Positions 1-7,990 of a DNA stretch of 64,000 bases are shown here, piece by piece. Below the pieces are notes generated by a model. The model had not been told where the DNA came from, did no database searches, and saw nothing but the letters and a program-made list of their open reading frames with translations. The first letter of the stretch is position 1; each line of letters begins with the position of its first letter. A program made the translations under genes and the position numbers. Source of the DNA: an uncultured Shimia sp. Lineage in GTDB: Bacteria > Pseudomonadota > Alphaproteobacteria > Rhodobacterales > Rhodobacteraceae. Location of the stretch: assembly GCF_947498095.1 (NCBI RefSeq), contig NZ_CANMJE010000003.1, positions 463,266-527,265 of the forward strand, given 5' to 3'.

Positions 1-264
1 ATCTTTGGTATGAGCGAGCTTGAGTTTCGCGCCTTGCGTGCCCGGTTTGTGCCCGATGCCGACAACGATCCGTTTACGATTCTTGGTGTGCCTTCCGATA
101 TGCCGTTGGAAGAAATTCGCAAAGTTTGGCGCAAGTTGGTTCGCGAAACGCACCCTGACAGCATGATTGCACGCGGTGTCCCAGAAGAGGCTGTGAAACT
201 GGCTGAGAAACGCATGAGCGACATCAACCGTGCCTGGGATGAGATCAACGGATCCGGCGGCTGA
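1..264 (+). CDS. DjlA-like co-chaperone, C-terminal J domain (5' end outside the window)
   Basis: The reading frame is open from the first base of the window (I-F-G precedes the first ATG at 10), so this is the 3' part of a longer gene. The visible 87 residues form a J domain: a hydrophobic helix (DPFTILGV), a basic helix, the diagnostic HPD tripeptide near residue 51 of the fragment, and a closing helix with INRAWDEI. J domains stimulate the ATPase of DnaK. In related alphaproteobacteria this type of J domain ends a TerB-like/DjlA protein of about 230 residues; that N-terminal part is inferred and not visible. The stop overlaps the next start by one base (TGATG), suggesting translational coupling. 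Confidence 0.85.
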   Translation: MFGMSELEFRALRARFVPDADNDPFTILGVPSDMPLEEIRKVWRKLVRETHPDSMIARGVPEEAVKLAEKRMSDINRAWDEINGSGG

Positions 265-1289
265 TGCGCATTGCCACCTATAACGTCGAATGGTTTTCGA
301 ACCTGTTTGACAGCACCGACCGCCTTTTGATGGACGATGGCTGGTCCGGGCGACAGGACGTCACACGCGCCCAGCAGATCGAAGCACTGGGCATCGTGTT
401 CACGGCCATTGATGCCGATGCGATCATGGTGATTGAGGCACCGGATGAGAACGGCCGTCATTCGTCTGTTATGGCACTGGAGAGCTTTGCCAATGCCTTC
501 AGACTGCGCAGCAACACGGCTTTGATCGGCTTTGGCAATGACACCCAGCAGGAAATCGCGCTGCTGTATGACCCTCAAAAACTGAGTGCCCGCCATGACC
601 CGCAAGGGCATGAAACCGGTAAGAAAGGCGCCAAGGATGCGCCGCGTTTCGACGGGGTCTTTCGAATTGATCTTGATGTGGATGCGACTGAAGACATGGT
701 GCGGTTTTCCAAACCACCGCTCGAGGTTGCCCTGACCACCCAAAAGGGAACGGATCTGCGCCTGATAGGCGCGCATCTCAAATCCAAGGCTCCGCATGGC
801 GCGCGTGGCCGTGACGAGATTATGAAGATGTCGATCGCCAACCGACGCAAACAACTGGCTCAGGCCATTTGGCTGCGGCATCGCGTTGAGCAGCACCTTG
901 AAGCTGGCGAGCCATTGATTGTTTTGGGGGATCTCAATGATGGTCCCGGTCTGGATGAGTACGAAGATCTGTTCGGACGTTCATCGGTTGAGATCATCAT
1001 GGGCGAATTGGGCCACGATTGCCTATATGACCCACACGCGAGGCAGGCTATGCAGGCCCGCTTTGGGGCGCAGGCGTCGACCTCGCGTTTCTACATTGCC
1101 CAGAAAAAGCGCTATATTCAGGCCCTTCTGGACTATGTGATGATTTCACCGGACTTGCGCTCAAAGTCCCCTGAATGGCGCATCTGGCATCCCTTCGATG
1201 ATCCGGACTGTTATGCCTTGCCAGAGCTAAGGGATGCGCTTTTGACCGCGTCAGATCATTTCCCAGTCGTGCTGGATATCGACGTCTGA
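264..1289 (+). CDS. Endonuclease/exonuclease/phosphatase (EEP) family protein
   Basis: This 341-residue protein has the EEP (DNase I-like) signature elements in order: an N-terminal RIATYNVEWF with the metal-site Asn7 and Glu9, an HLKSKAP segment in the middle, LGDLND near residue 222, and the terminal SDHFPVVLD with Asp331-His332. These match the metal-binding and catalytic residues of the superfamily, which cleaves phosphodiester or phosphomonoester bonds. No signal peptide is visible, so it is probably cytoplasmic. The substrate cannot be told from sequence; nuclease, phosphatase or phospholipase-like activity are all possible. The start codon overlaps the stop of the J-domain gene by one base, so the two are probably co-translated. 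Confidence 0.85.
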   Translation: MRIATYNVEWFSNLFDSTDRLLMDDGWSGRQDVTRAQQIEALGIVFTAIDADAIMVIEAPDENGRHSSVMALESFANAFRLRSNTALIGFGNDTQQEIALLYDPQKLSARHDPQGHETGKKGAKDAPRFDGVFRIDLDVDATEDMVRFSKPPLEVALTTQKGTDLRLIGAHLKSKAPHGARGRDEIMKMSIANRRKQLAQAIWLRHRVEQHLEAGEPLIVLGDLNDGPGLDEYEDLFGRSSVEIIMGELGHDCLYDPHARQAMQARFGAQASTSRFYIAQKKRYIQALLDYVMISPDLRSKSPEWRIWHPFDDPDCYALPELRDALLTASDHFPVVLDIDV

Positions 1290-1327
1290 GCCTTTAAACG
1301 AAAGCGTTCGATGGTTATATCTAAGCC

Positions 1328-1696
1328 ATGAAACCTGTGTCCCTGTTACCCCGTGTCGCCCTGATCGCAACCCTTGCCGCTGGCCCTGCCTTGGCCACTG
1401 ATGAGACCGAAGGCCGGTCCATGATGGAACACGGCCTGTTGCTGTTTCTGGAAGGGTTGCAAAAACAGATGGAACCAGCGCTGAAGGATCTTGGGGATCT
1501 GGCGGAAGAGTTTGGGCCGGCATTGGACTCGTTTGCCAATGAAATGGGGCCAGCATTGGCTGACCTCTTGGAACAGGTGGAGGACTGGAGCGCTTATGAA
1601 GCGCCAGAAGTACTTCCAAATGGCGATATCATTATTCGTCGTAAGCCAGTCGAAGAGACCCCGGACGAGGCCGAAGACGGCGCGACAGACATCTGA
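1328..1696 (+). CDS. Small exported protein of unknown function
   Basis: A 122-residue product begins with a typical Sec signal peptide (basic MKP, hydrophobic core, A-L-A cleavage region near residue 23). The mature part is acidic and helical, with repeated Met/Leu/Glu-rich segments (QMEPALKDLGDLAEEFGPALDSF), and ends with a YEAPEVLPNGDIIIRRK segment and an acidic tail. I know of similar exported proteins in Rhodobacteraceae that carry unreliable ATPase labels, but no nucleotide-binding motif is present here. Function is unknown; the protein is likely periplasmic. It ends directly against the convergent ppx gene (stops at 1696 and 1697). Confidence 0.7.
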   Translation: MKPVSLLPRVALIATLAAGPALATDETEGRSMMEHGLLLFLEGLQKQMEPALKDLGDLAEEFGPALDSFANEMGPALADLLEQVEDWSAYEAPEVLPNGDIIIRRKPVEETPDEAEDGATDI

Positions 1697-3238
1697 CTAC
1701 TTTGAAATCCGCACTTCTCCGGTGGCGTTCAGCGCATCCAATAACGACTGGAACCGAGCTTTGGCGACCTCGCCATAAAGGGCAGCGGCGGTAGGTGGCA
1801 ATGTCAGCTGCAGATGGCGTTTCTTGGGACGCCATTTTAGCTCGCCAGTGTCCGCTGAATTGTCCATCCAAAGCATTGCACCAAAGCGCAGCGCCTTGCC
1901 GAGCACCTCGGCCTGTTTCTTTTGTTTGTCGTCCAGAACGGCGAACATATCCTCAAACCGGGTGCCTTCATATTTGTTGCGATAGCGGTGCAACAAAGCC
2001 ATTCCCAGAAAGACGCGCTCGGAATGACGCAACCCACCCAGATTCGCGCGGGTTGCATAGTCAAAACAGGTTTCCGCCCGATAGTCTGGATGCGCGCGCC
2101 AACTGACATCATGCAAAAGACACGCCGCTTTGATGATGCGGCGCCGATCCTCGTTGGCGGCATTGAATAGGGGTTGAATGAACTGGAACAGCACCTTGCC
2201 GCACCCCGGGATGCGGGCATCCTTGGCTTCGGCAAATCGGCAGGCTTCGATCAAAGGATCACGCCGACGCAGACGATCGGGCATCTGCTCATAGAGCATG
2301 CCTTCGCGGATACCATAAGAACTGACTGCGATATCATGCGGTTTGAACCGTCGTATTACGCCCTTCAGCACATCGATGGCATAGGGCACAAGGGCCATGC
2401 GGCTGGCCGAGACCCCACATTTCTGTCGCAACTCTTCGGGGTCATGATCTTTGATGAATTCCGCCGTGGCATTAATTGCCTTTGCGCTCATCCGGTATTC
2501 ATGCAGGACGTGCAGTGGATAACCGCGACGATACATGTCGATCCGGGCAATGGCGCGCCAGGAACCGCCAACCAGAAATAGCCGATTTCGCTGGCTGCCC
2601 ATTTCTTCCTTAAGGGCATCCAAAGTCTCGTTGATATAGGCGCGGCGCCCTTTCTTTCCGCCTTTGATGTCCTTGAGTTTGAGAGGGCCCAAAGCCGAGG
2701 TCACCCGTTTGCCGACAGTGTCGCGGTCGATCTCTGCCAGCTCCATGGAAGATCCGCCGATGTCGCACACGAGGCCATATGATCCGGGCCAACCCAGAAG
2801 CACACCTTGCGCCGACAACCGGGCCTCTTCCTGTCCGTCGATTACGTGCACCTTTAGCCCGGTTTCACGAAGAACCTCTTCACAGAAATCCGGCCCATCT
2901 TCGGCCTCGCGCACCGCAGCAGTGGCAACGGCGGTCAGCTCACCGTGACAAATCTGACGAGCGACTTCCTGGAAACGGCGGATTGCGGAAAGGGCTCGCT
3001 CGCGTCCTTCGGGGTTCAAACGTCCTGTTTCTGACAGCCCGGCACCCAAGGCACACATGATTTTTTCATTGTAGAAATAGGCCGGGCTTCGGGCAGCGCC
3101 GTCAAACACCACAAGCCGAACCGAGTTCGATCCTACATCGACCACGCCAACACGGCTGAGCGCGCGTGCTGAATGGTCGTCAAACAGGGGTCGACCAAAA
3201 GGTCCCCATTCCTGTGTGGTGTCGGTCGTTCCGTCCAT
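1697..3238 (-). CDS. ppx: Exopolyphosphatase / guanosine pentaphosphatase family (Ppx/GppA)
   Basis: The protein (513 residues from the ATG at 3238) belongs to the ASKHA-fold Ppx/GppA family, which hydrolyses terminal phosphates from polyphosphate or pppGpp. The first phosphate motif DVGSNSVRLVVFDG lies at residues 34-47 and the second, CDIGGSSMELAEID, near residue 165. The C-terminal half carries an HD-like segment (CLLHDVSW) as in long Ppx proteins. A TTG 30 bases upstream extends the frame, but the ATG has a better Shine-Dalgarno-like GGGGAA and is preferred. The gene follows ppk on the same strand with a gap of about 50 bases, so the enzyme making polyphosphate and the one degrading it are probably co-transcribed. 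Confidence 0.93.
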   Translation of the reverse strand: MDGTTDTTQEWGPFGRPLFDDHSARALSRVGVVDVGSNSVRLVVFDGAARSPAYFYNEKIMCALGAGLSETGRLNPEGRERALSAIRRFQEVARQICHGELTAVATAAVREAEDGPDFCEEVLRETGLKVHVIDGQEEARLSAQGVLLGWPGSYGLVCDIGGSSMELAEIDRDTVGKRVTSALGPLKLKDIKGGKKGRRAYINETLDALKEEMGSQRNRLFLVGGSWRAIARIDMYRRGYPLHVLHEYRMSAKAINATAEFIKDHDPEELRQKCGVSASRMALVPYAIDVLKGVIRRFKPHDIAVSSYGIREGMLYEQMPDRLRRRDPLIEACRFAEAKDARIPGCGKVLFQFIQPLFNAANEDRRRIIKAACLLHDVSWRAHPDYRAETCFDYATRANLGGLRHSERVFLGMALLHRYRNKYEGTRFEDMFAVLDDKQKKQAEVLGKALRFGAMLWMDNSADTGELKWRPKKRHLQLTLPPTAAALYGEVAKARFQSLLDALNATGEVRISK

Positions 3239-3291
3239 GGCGTTCCCCAAGACCCGTGCGGACACCAATCTGCGTCAGCGCGCGGGCTGGG

Positions 3292-5466
3292 TCAATCTTC
3301 GGTGTGCGTCAGTTTGGGCACATCCGACGCGCCAGCCGATCCGCGCCCAGACAGGGAAGGGTTCTCCATAAAGAACCTGTGGCAATTGAACGCAAACTCT
3401 CCCTCGGGGACAACACATCGGTCAAACGACCCATCCGGGTTCATCACCCAGCTTTGGGCGACATCCGCGAGATTCGCGGCCATGATCTGGCTGACGATCT
3501 GCGCTTTGACCGTGGCATTGCCGACCTCGACAAGCGTTTCAACTCGGCGATTGAGGTTGCGGCCCATCCAGTCAGCGGAACTGATATAGACCCGCGCCTT
3601 TTTGGATGGCAGGCCATAGCCGTTGCCGAAACAGGCAATTCTCGAGTGTTCCAGAAAGCGGCCGACAATCGATTTGACCCGGATGTTCTCGCTGAGACCC
3701 TTCACGCCGGGGCGCAACCCGCAGATGCCACGCACAACAAGGTGAATTTTCACGCCGGCCTGGCTGGCGGCATAAAGCGCGTCGATGACCTCGGGCTCGA
3801 TCAGCGAGTTCATCTTGGCCCAGATCTGGGCGGGCTTGCCAGCCTTGGCATGTGCGATTTCGTCATGAATTCGCTCAATCAGCGTTGATTTCAACGAATG
3901 CGGTGAGATCGCGATGTTTTCGAGTTTTTCGGGCTGAACATAGCCGGATAAATAGTTGAACACCTTGGTCGCATCCCGCCCAAGGGCGGCATCACAGGTG
4001 AAAAAGCTAAGGTCGGTGTAAATCTTGGCCGTGATCGGGTGATAGTTGCCGGTTCCATAGTGAGTATAGGTCACCAACTTATCGCCTTCACGGCGCACCA
4101 CGGTCGAGATTTTGGCGTGGGTTTTCCACTCGGTAAAACCATAGACGACATGCGCGCCGGCACGTTCCAAACGTCGCGATTGGCGGATGTTGGCGGCCTC
4201 GTCAAACCGGGCCTTCAACTCGACCAGCGCGGTGACCGACTTGCCATCTTCTGCGGCTTCGCAAAGCGCCTCCACGATGGGAGAGTATTTTGAAGTTCGA
4301 TAGAGCGTTTGTTTGATCGCCAGCACGTTGGGATCTGTCGCCGCTTGTTTGAGGAACCGCACGACCATGTCAAAGGTCTCATAAGGGTGATGCAGCAGCA
4401 TGTCCTTTTGCTTGATCGCTGCAAACATATCGCCGTCGTGGTCCTGCACGCGCTCTGGTACACGTGGCGCGAAAGACGGCCACAAGAGATCGGGGCGCTC
4501 GTCCAATACCAGCTCACTCAGGTCTGAGACGCCAATCATACCTTCGATTTCGACCATTTCCTCAGGGTCGACATGCAATTCATGCATGATGGTGTTTTTT
4601 AAAGACTGAGGCGCATTGGCCGACATCTTGAGCCGCACCACCTCACCCCGACGCCGCCGTTTTAGCGCGACTTCAAATTCGCGCACGAGGTCTTCGGCTT
4701 CTTCTTCGACCTCTAGATCACTGTCACGCAAAACCCGAAAGGTACAATGTCCCTTGGTGCTGTATCCAGGGAACAGACTGTCGAGGTGCAACAGCAAGAG
4801 GTCTTCCAGCGGAAGGAAGCGCTGGGTGCCATCGCGCGAAGGCAGGCGCACAAAGCGGTCAATCTGATGGGGAATTGGCAGCAGGGCTTTTAGCCCTTTC
4901 TTGTTCTTCTTCCGCTCCAGTTGCAGGGCCAGTGAATAGCCTGTGTTTGGGATGAATGGGAACGGATGTGCCGGATCAATGGCCAGTGGCGACAGGATTG
5001 GGAACACCTGATTCATAAAGACGTCAGACAGGAAATCCCGATCCTGCTCGTCAATGTTTTCGTGATCCAACAAGAGGATGCCTTCGGCTTCCATCTCTTG
5101 CTTCAGAACGCCAAACACGCGTTGCTGTGCCATCATCAGATTGCGTGCGTCTTCGTTGATCAGCAGCAATTGATCCGTGGGGCTCAGGCCATCTTGTGCC
5201 GGGTTGGTGTGACCTTCGCGTTGCAATTCTCGCAGGCCTGCGACACGAACGGTGTAGAACTCGTCCAGATTGGTTGCCGAGATCGACAGGAACCGCAGCC
5301 GCTCGAGCAATGGAACCCTCAGGTTTTCGGCTTCTTCCAGCACCCGCCAGTTAAACCCCAGCCAACTTAGCTCGCGGTTATAGAACCGCCCCGGACCGGT
5401 CAGATCGATGTCGGGCAGATCAACAGGGGTCGGAAAATCGGATTTCAAAAAGTCAGCATGGGTCAT
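3292..5466 (-). CDS. ppk: Polyphosphate kinase 1
   Basis: PPK1 reversibly transfers the gamma phosphate of ATP to polyphosphate. The 724-residue product starts with the family N-terminal domain (FYNRELSWLGFNWRVLEEA, LRFLSISATNLDEFYTVRVAGL) and contains the catalytic HYGTGNYHP loop, with the phosphorylated His near residue 469. It ends with the C-terminal phospholipase-D-like domains (VRGICGLRPG, RIACFGNG, SSADWMGRNLNRRVE). Length is normal for PPK1. The frame can be extended to a GTG at 5493, but MTHADFLKSDF from the ATG at 5466 looks like the natural start. It sits between the hda-like gene and ppx in one leftward unit. Confidence 0.95.
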   Translation of the reverse strand: MTHADFLKSDFPTPVDLPDIDLTGPGRFYNRELSWLGFNWRVLEEAENLRVPLLERLRFLSISATNLDEFYTVRVAGLRELQREGHTNPAQDGLSPTDQLLLINEDARNLMMAQQRVFGVLKQEMEAEGILLLDHENIDEQDRDFLSDVFMNQVFPILSPLAIDPAHPFPFIPNTGYSLALQLERKKNKKGLKALLPIPHQIDRFVRLPSRDGTQRFLPLEDLLLLHLDSLFPGYSTKGHCTFRVLRDSDLEVEEEAEDLVREFEVALKRRRRGEVVRLKMSANAPQSLKNTIMHELHVDPEEMVEIEGMIGVSDLSELVLDERPDLLWPSFAPRVPERVQDHDGDMFAAIKQKDMLLHHPYETFDMVVRFLKQAATDPNVLAIKQTLYRTSKYSPIVEALCEAAEDGKSVTALVELKARFDEAANIRQSRRLERAGAHVVYGFTEWKTHAKISTVVRREGDKLVTYTHYGTGNYHPITAKIYTDLSFFTCDAALGRDATKVFNYLSGYVQPEKLENIAISPHSLKSTLIERIHDEIAHAKAGKPAQIWAKMNSLIEPEVIDALYAASQAGVKIHLVVRGICGLRPGVKGLSENIRVKSIVGRFLEHSRIACFGNGYGLPSKKARVYISSADWMGRNLNRRVETLVEVGNATVKAQIVSQIMAANLADVAQSWVMNPDGSFDRCVVPEGEFAFNCHRFFMENPSLSGRGSAGASDVPKLTHTED

Positions 5467-5552
5467 GGACGAACTCTGCCATCTGAGGATCACAAAAACA
5501 TGAAGGGACGGGCAGTATCTGCCTGTTTTTGCAGGAAGTCCAGTCCCAGACG

Positions 5553-6227
5553 CTAACCTGTTGACGCGTCCAGAACCCTTTTGGCCAATGCGCGGGTGAC
5601 GGGGCGCTTTTCGCTCAGGGATAGGTGGTCTAGCGCTGACACCAGTGATTGTGCGGCCTCAAACGAACGATCCATCTGGCGCACCAAATAGGGGATCGTA
5701 TCTGGGTGAGGTGTCAGCTGGCGGTCGTTGAACAGTTTAGCCAGCACTACGGTCAACAATGTGTCGTCGGGTTGATCCAGAGTTGCAACGGTGGTGCCCT
5801 GCATACGGCTGTTGAGGTCCGGCAAAGTCAGTCCCCAGTGTTTGGGGTCGCGGTCGCCGGTCAAAAGCAGGGTGTGCCCCTCGGCCAGGGTCAGATTGTG
5901 TAGATGAAACAATGCAGCCTCGACCTCAGCGTTACCGGCAATCTCCGGGACATCTTCAACCGCAACCGGGCTTTGGCTCAAGTCAGGGATCAGGTCTTGG
6001 GTCAGGTCACTTGCGGCAACAATCCTGGCATCACAGAGGGCGGCCCAGACATGCACAAGGTGCGTTTTGCCAGCGCCATGCGGCCCTGCGATCACCAGTT
6101 TGCCGCCTGGCCAATTGGGCCAGCTTTCAACAAGCCCCAATGCCATTGCATTGGCCGGGCTTACAAAAAAGTCATCCCGTCCCAGCGCGGTACGCACTGG
6201 TAAAGTCAAATTCAGTTGCTCGGCCAT
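5553..6227 (-). CDS. hda: DnaA-related AAA+ protein, Hda/HdaA-like regulator of replication initiation
   Basis: A 224-residue protein homologous to the AAA+ core of DnaA but lacking its DNA-binding domain IV. It has an N-terminal clamp-binding-like stretch (AEQLNLTLPV), a Walker A loop GPHGAGKTH near residue 45, and a Walker B-like VAVEDVPEI. Hda family proteins bind the sliding clamp and stimulate ATP hydrolysis by DnaA (RIDA), preventing over-initiation. The ATG at 6227 is chosen over upstream codons because MAEQL is the usual family start and the preceding permease stop ends at 6229, leaving a one-base gap. Orthology to HdaA is inferred from length and motifs. Confidence 0.88.
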   Translation of the reverse strand: MAEQLNLTLPVRTALGRDDFFVSPANAMALGLVESWPNWPGGKLVIAGPHGAGKTHLVHVWAALCDARIVAASDLTQDLIPDLSQSPVAVEDVPEIAGNAEVEAALFHLHNLTLAEGHTLLLTGDRDPKHWGLTLPDLNSRMQGTTVATLDQPDDTLLTVVLAKLFNDRQLTPHPDTIPYLVRQMDRSFEAAQSLVSALDHLSLSEKRPVTRALAKRVLDASTG

Positions 6228-6228
6228 A

Positions 6229-7320
6229 TTACTCGTCTTGTACGTCGTCTGTCTCGAGCGGTGCCATGCCGGCAAGACCCGTGTAGAGCTTTGAACCTTT
6301 GTACTGCGCGATAAAGAACCGCGCCAACACACCTATCGCAGCGGCCAACGGTACGGCGATCAACATCCCGACAAAACCGAATAGCGCTCCGAATACTGAC
6401 AAAGCAAAGATCAGCCAAACCGGGTGCAAGCCTACGGACGAGCCGACCAACTTGGGGGTGAGGACATTGCCTTCGATCACCTGGCCAAAGACAAAAATCG
6501 CGCCGACCAGCCCCAGCGACACCCAGTCTCCCCAGAACTGGAACAAGCCCAGCCCTATGGCCAGCGCGCCGCCGATCAAGGCCCCGACGTAGGGGATGAA
6601 CGTCAAAGCCCCTGCCACAAAGCCCACAACCAATCCAAATTGCAGCCCCACCAGCATCAGTGCGATGGCATAATAGGCGCCCAGCATCATGCAAACCGAC
6701 CCCATGCCGCGAATGAACGCAGCCAAGGTGTGGTCGACTTGGCGCGCCAAAAGGCGGATCGTTGGCGCATAATCGCGGGGCAAGAGGCTGTCCACAACTT
6801 CCACCATGTTGTCCCAGTCCAGCAGCAAATAAAACGCCACAACCGGCACAATCACCATAAGGGCGACAATGTTGATCACGGAGACCGCCGACGTTAGCAC
6901 ACCCTGCAACAGGTCACCGCCGTGTTCCTGGATGGCGTCACCGAGAGAAATCAAAGACTGCTGTACAACAGATCCTTCTTTCAAAAGGTCCGGGAATCTC
7001 GTGTTGATGAAGGTCATGAAATCACGCGAAAATTGCGGCGCCAGCTCGACCAAGGCGATGGTTTGTTCGATCAGCATTGGCACAATCGCGACCAACACGA
7101 TCGCCGCGATCATCAGCGACACCAGTGTGATAACAGCTGTTGCCATCACCCGGGAAAGGCCCATTTTCTCTAATCGATCAGCGACCGGATCCAGAAAATA
7201 CGCAATCGCGCCTCCCATAACAAAGGGCAACATGATGTCCCCAAGGTACCAAAGCGCCATTGCGAACAATGCCATTGCAATGCCCCAATAGGTAACCTGT
7301 TGTCTGACTGGTAGTGCCAT
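6229..7320 (-). CDS. AI-2E / PerM family permease
   Basis: The 363-residue integral membrane protein has the family layout: two or three N-terminal membrane helices, a soluble central segment around residues 90-150 (QFSRDFMTFINTRFPDL...), and a C-terminal membrane block with the conserved PYVGALIGGALAI and family-type EGNVLTPKLVGSSVGLHPVWLIFALSVFGALFGFVGMLIAVPLAA. Members were linked to autoinducer-2 export (TqsA) or sodium/proton antiport; the substrate here is unknown. It is the first gene of a leftward block continuing into hda, ppk and ppx, with one base separating it from the hda-like start. Confidence 0.88.
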   Translation of the reverse strand: MALPVRQQVTYWGIAMALFAMALWYLGDIMLPFVMGGAIAYFLDPVADRLEKMGLSRVMATAVITLVSLMIAAIVLVAIVPMLIEQTIALVELAPQFSRDFMTFINTRFPDLLKEGSVVQQSLISLGDAIQEHGGDLLQGVLTSAVSVINIVALMVIVPVVAFYLLLDWDNMVEVVDSLLPRDYAPTIRLLARQVDHTLAAFIRGMGSVCMMLGAYYAIALMLVGLQFGLVVGFVAGALTFIPYVGALIGGALAIGLGLFQFWGDWVSLGLVGAIFVFGQVIEGNVLTPKLVGSSVGLHPVWLIFALSVFGALFGFVGMLIAVPLAAAIGVLARFFIAQYKGSKLYTGLAGMAPLETDDVQDE

Positions 7321-7454
7321 GATGCCCTCTCACACTCGCAATGGGTCAGTTTTTGCCCATGCAGCTGTTGGGGGCAAGGGTAAACGGCTGGACCAAGGTG
7401 CCATTGCCGTGCTTGAGTGGCCCTGACACCCGTCCAGCCGAAGAGGATCAGGCG

Positions 7455-7985
7455 ATGAGCGTAGACACCATCGTGGCCCAATTGCGGGCTGCTGCCGCCG
7501 GAAAAACGCCGATCAAAGACGTTAGGACCATTGTTGAAACCTTGGTTGCAGACCCGGAAAGGGCCGCGAACACTTTTGGCGATCCGGGCGAAGACGTCAT
7601 CCTGTTCGAGGATGAAACCGTGTCAATTTGGTACTGCCACTTTCACCCTGGCATGTCTGTGCCTGCGCATGATCACCAAGTCTCGGGCACAATCGGCGTT
7701 TTTCGTGGCCGTGAACGCAATGATTTCTTTGAAGCTGATCCGTCTGGCGGCTTGCGCAAAAGTTCGGATGTTTTTCTGGGCCCCGGGGACACGCTGTCGT
7801 TTGGCCCCAGTGCCATTCATTCGGTGTCTTGCGTGTCTGAGACTCCCTGCAATGGGTTACATGTCTATCTTGGCCCGCTGACTACAGTTGAGCGCACCCT
7901 ATTTGATATCGACAAGGGTGCAGAGATGCCGTTTGACGACGAAAACTATGATCGGTTGATGGCGTCGGATCGGTTTACGGCCTGA
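7455..7985 (+). CDS. Cupin-fold metal-dependent enzyme (cysteine dioxygenase-like, COG5553 type)
   Basis: From the ATG at 7455 (preceded by AAGAGG) the product is 176 residues. It shows the cupin signature: metal ligands in VPAHDHQVSGTIGVFRGRE, a second motif LGPGDTLSFGPSAIHSVSC with a conserved His, and a closing NGLHVYLGPL strand. This resembles the predicted double-stranded beta-helix enzymes related to cysteine dioxygenase. A small-molecule thiol or amine oxygenase is possible but not shown by the sequence. The longer frame from 7341 lacks a ribosome-binding site and its first 38 residues look non-coding. The gene converges with the SLC13 permease five bases downstream. Confidence 0.75.
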   Translation: MSVDTIVAQLRAAAAGKTPIKDVRTIVETLVADPERAANTFGDPGEDVILFEDETVSIWYCHFHPGMSVPAHDHQVSGTIGVFRGRERNDFFEADPSGGLRKSSDVFLGPGDTLSFGPSAIHSVSCVSETPCNGLHVYLGPLTTVERTLFDIDKGAEMPFDDENYDRLMASDRFTA

Positions 7986-7990
7986 ATGGC

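Noticed and set aside
3166..3888. A 240-codon plus-strand frame opposite the start of ppx and the end of ppk
   Set aside because: It spans two real genes antisense, with no motif or ribosome site; a by-product of GC-rich coding.
5467..5493. GTG start at 5493 for polyphosphate kinase
   Set aside because: The nine extra residues (MILRWQSSS) have no ribosome site and do not resemble the family N-terminus, so the ATG at 5466 is preferred.
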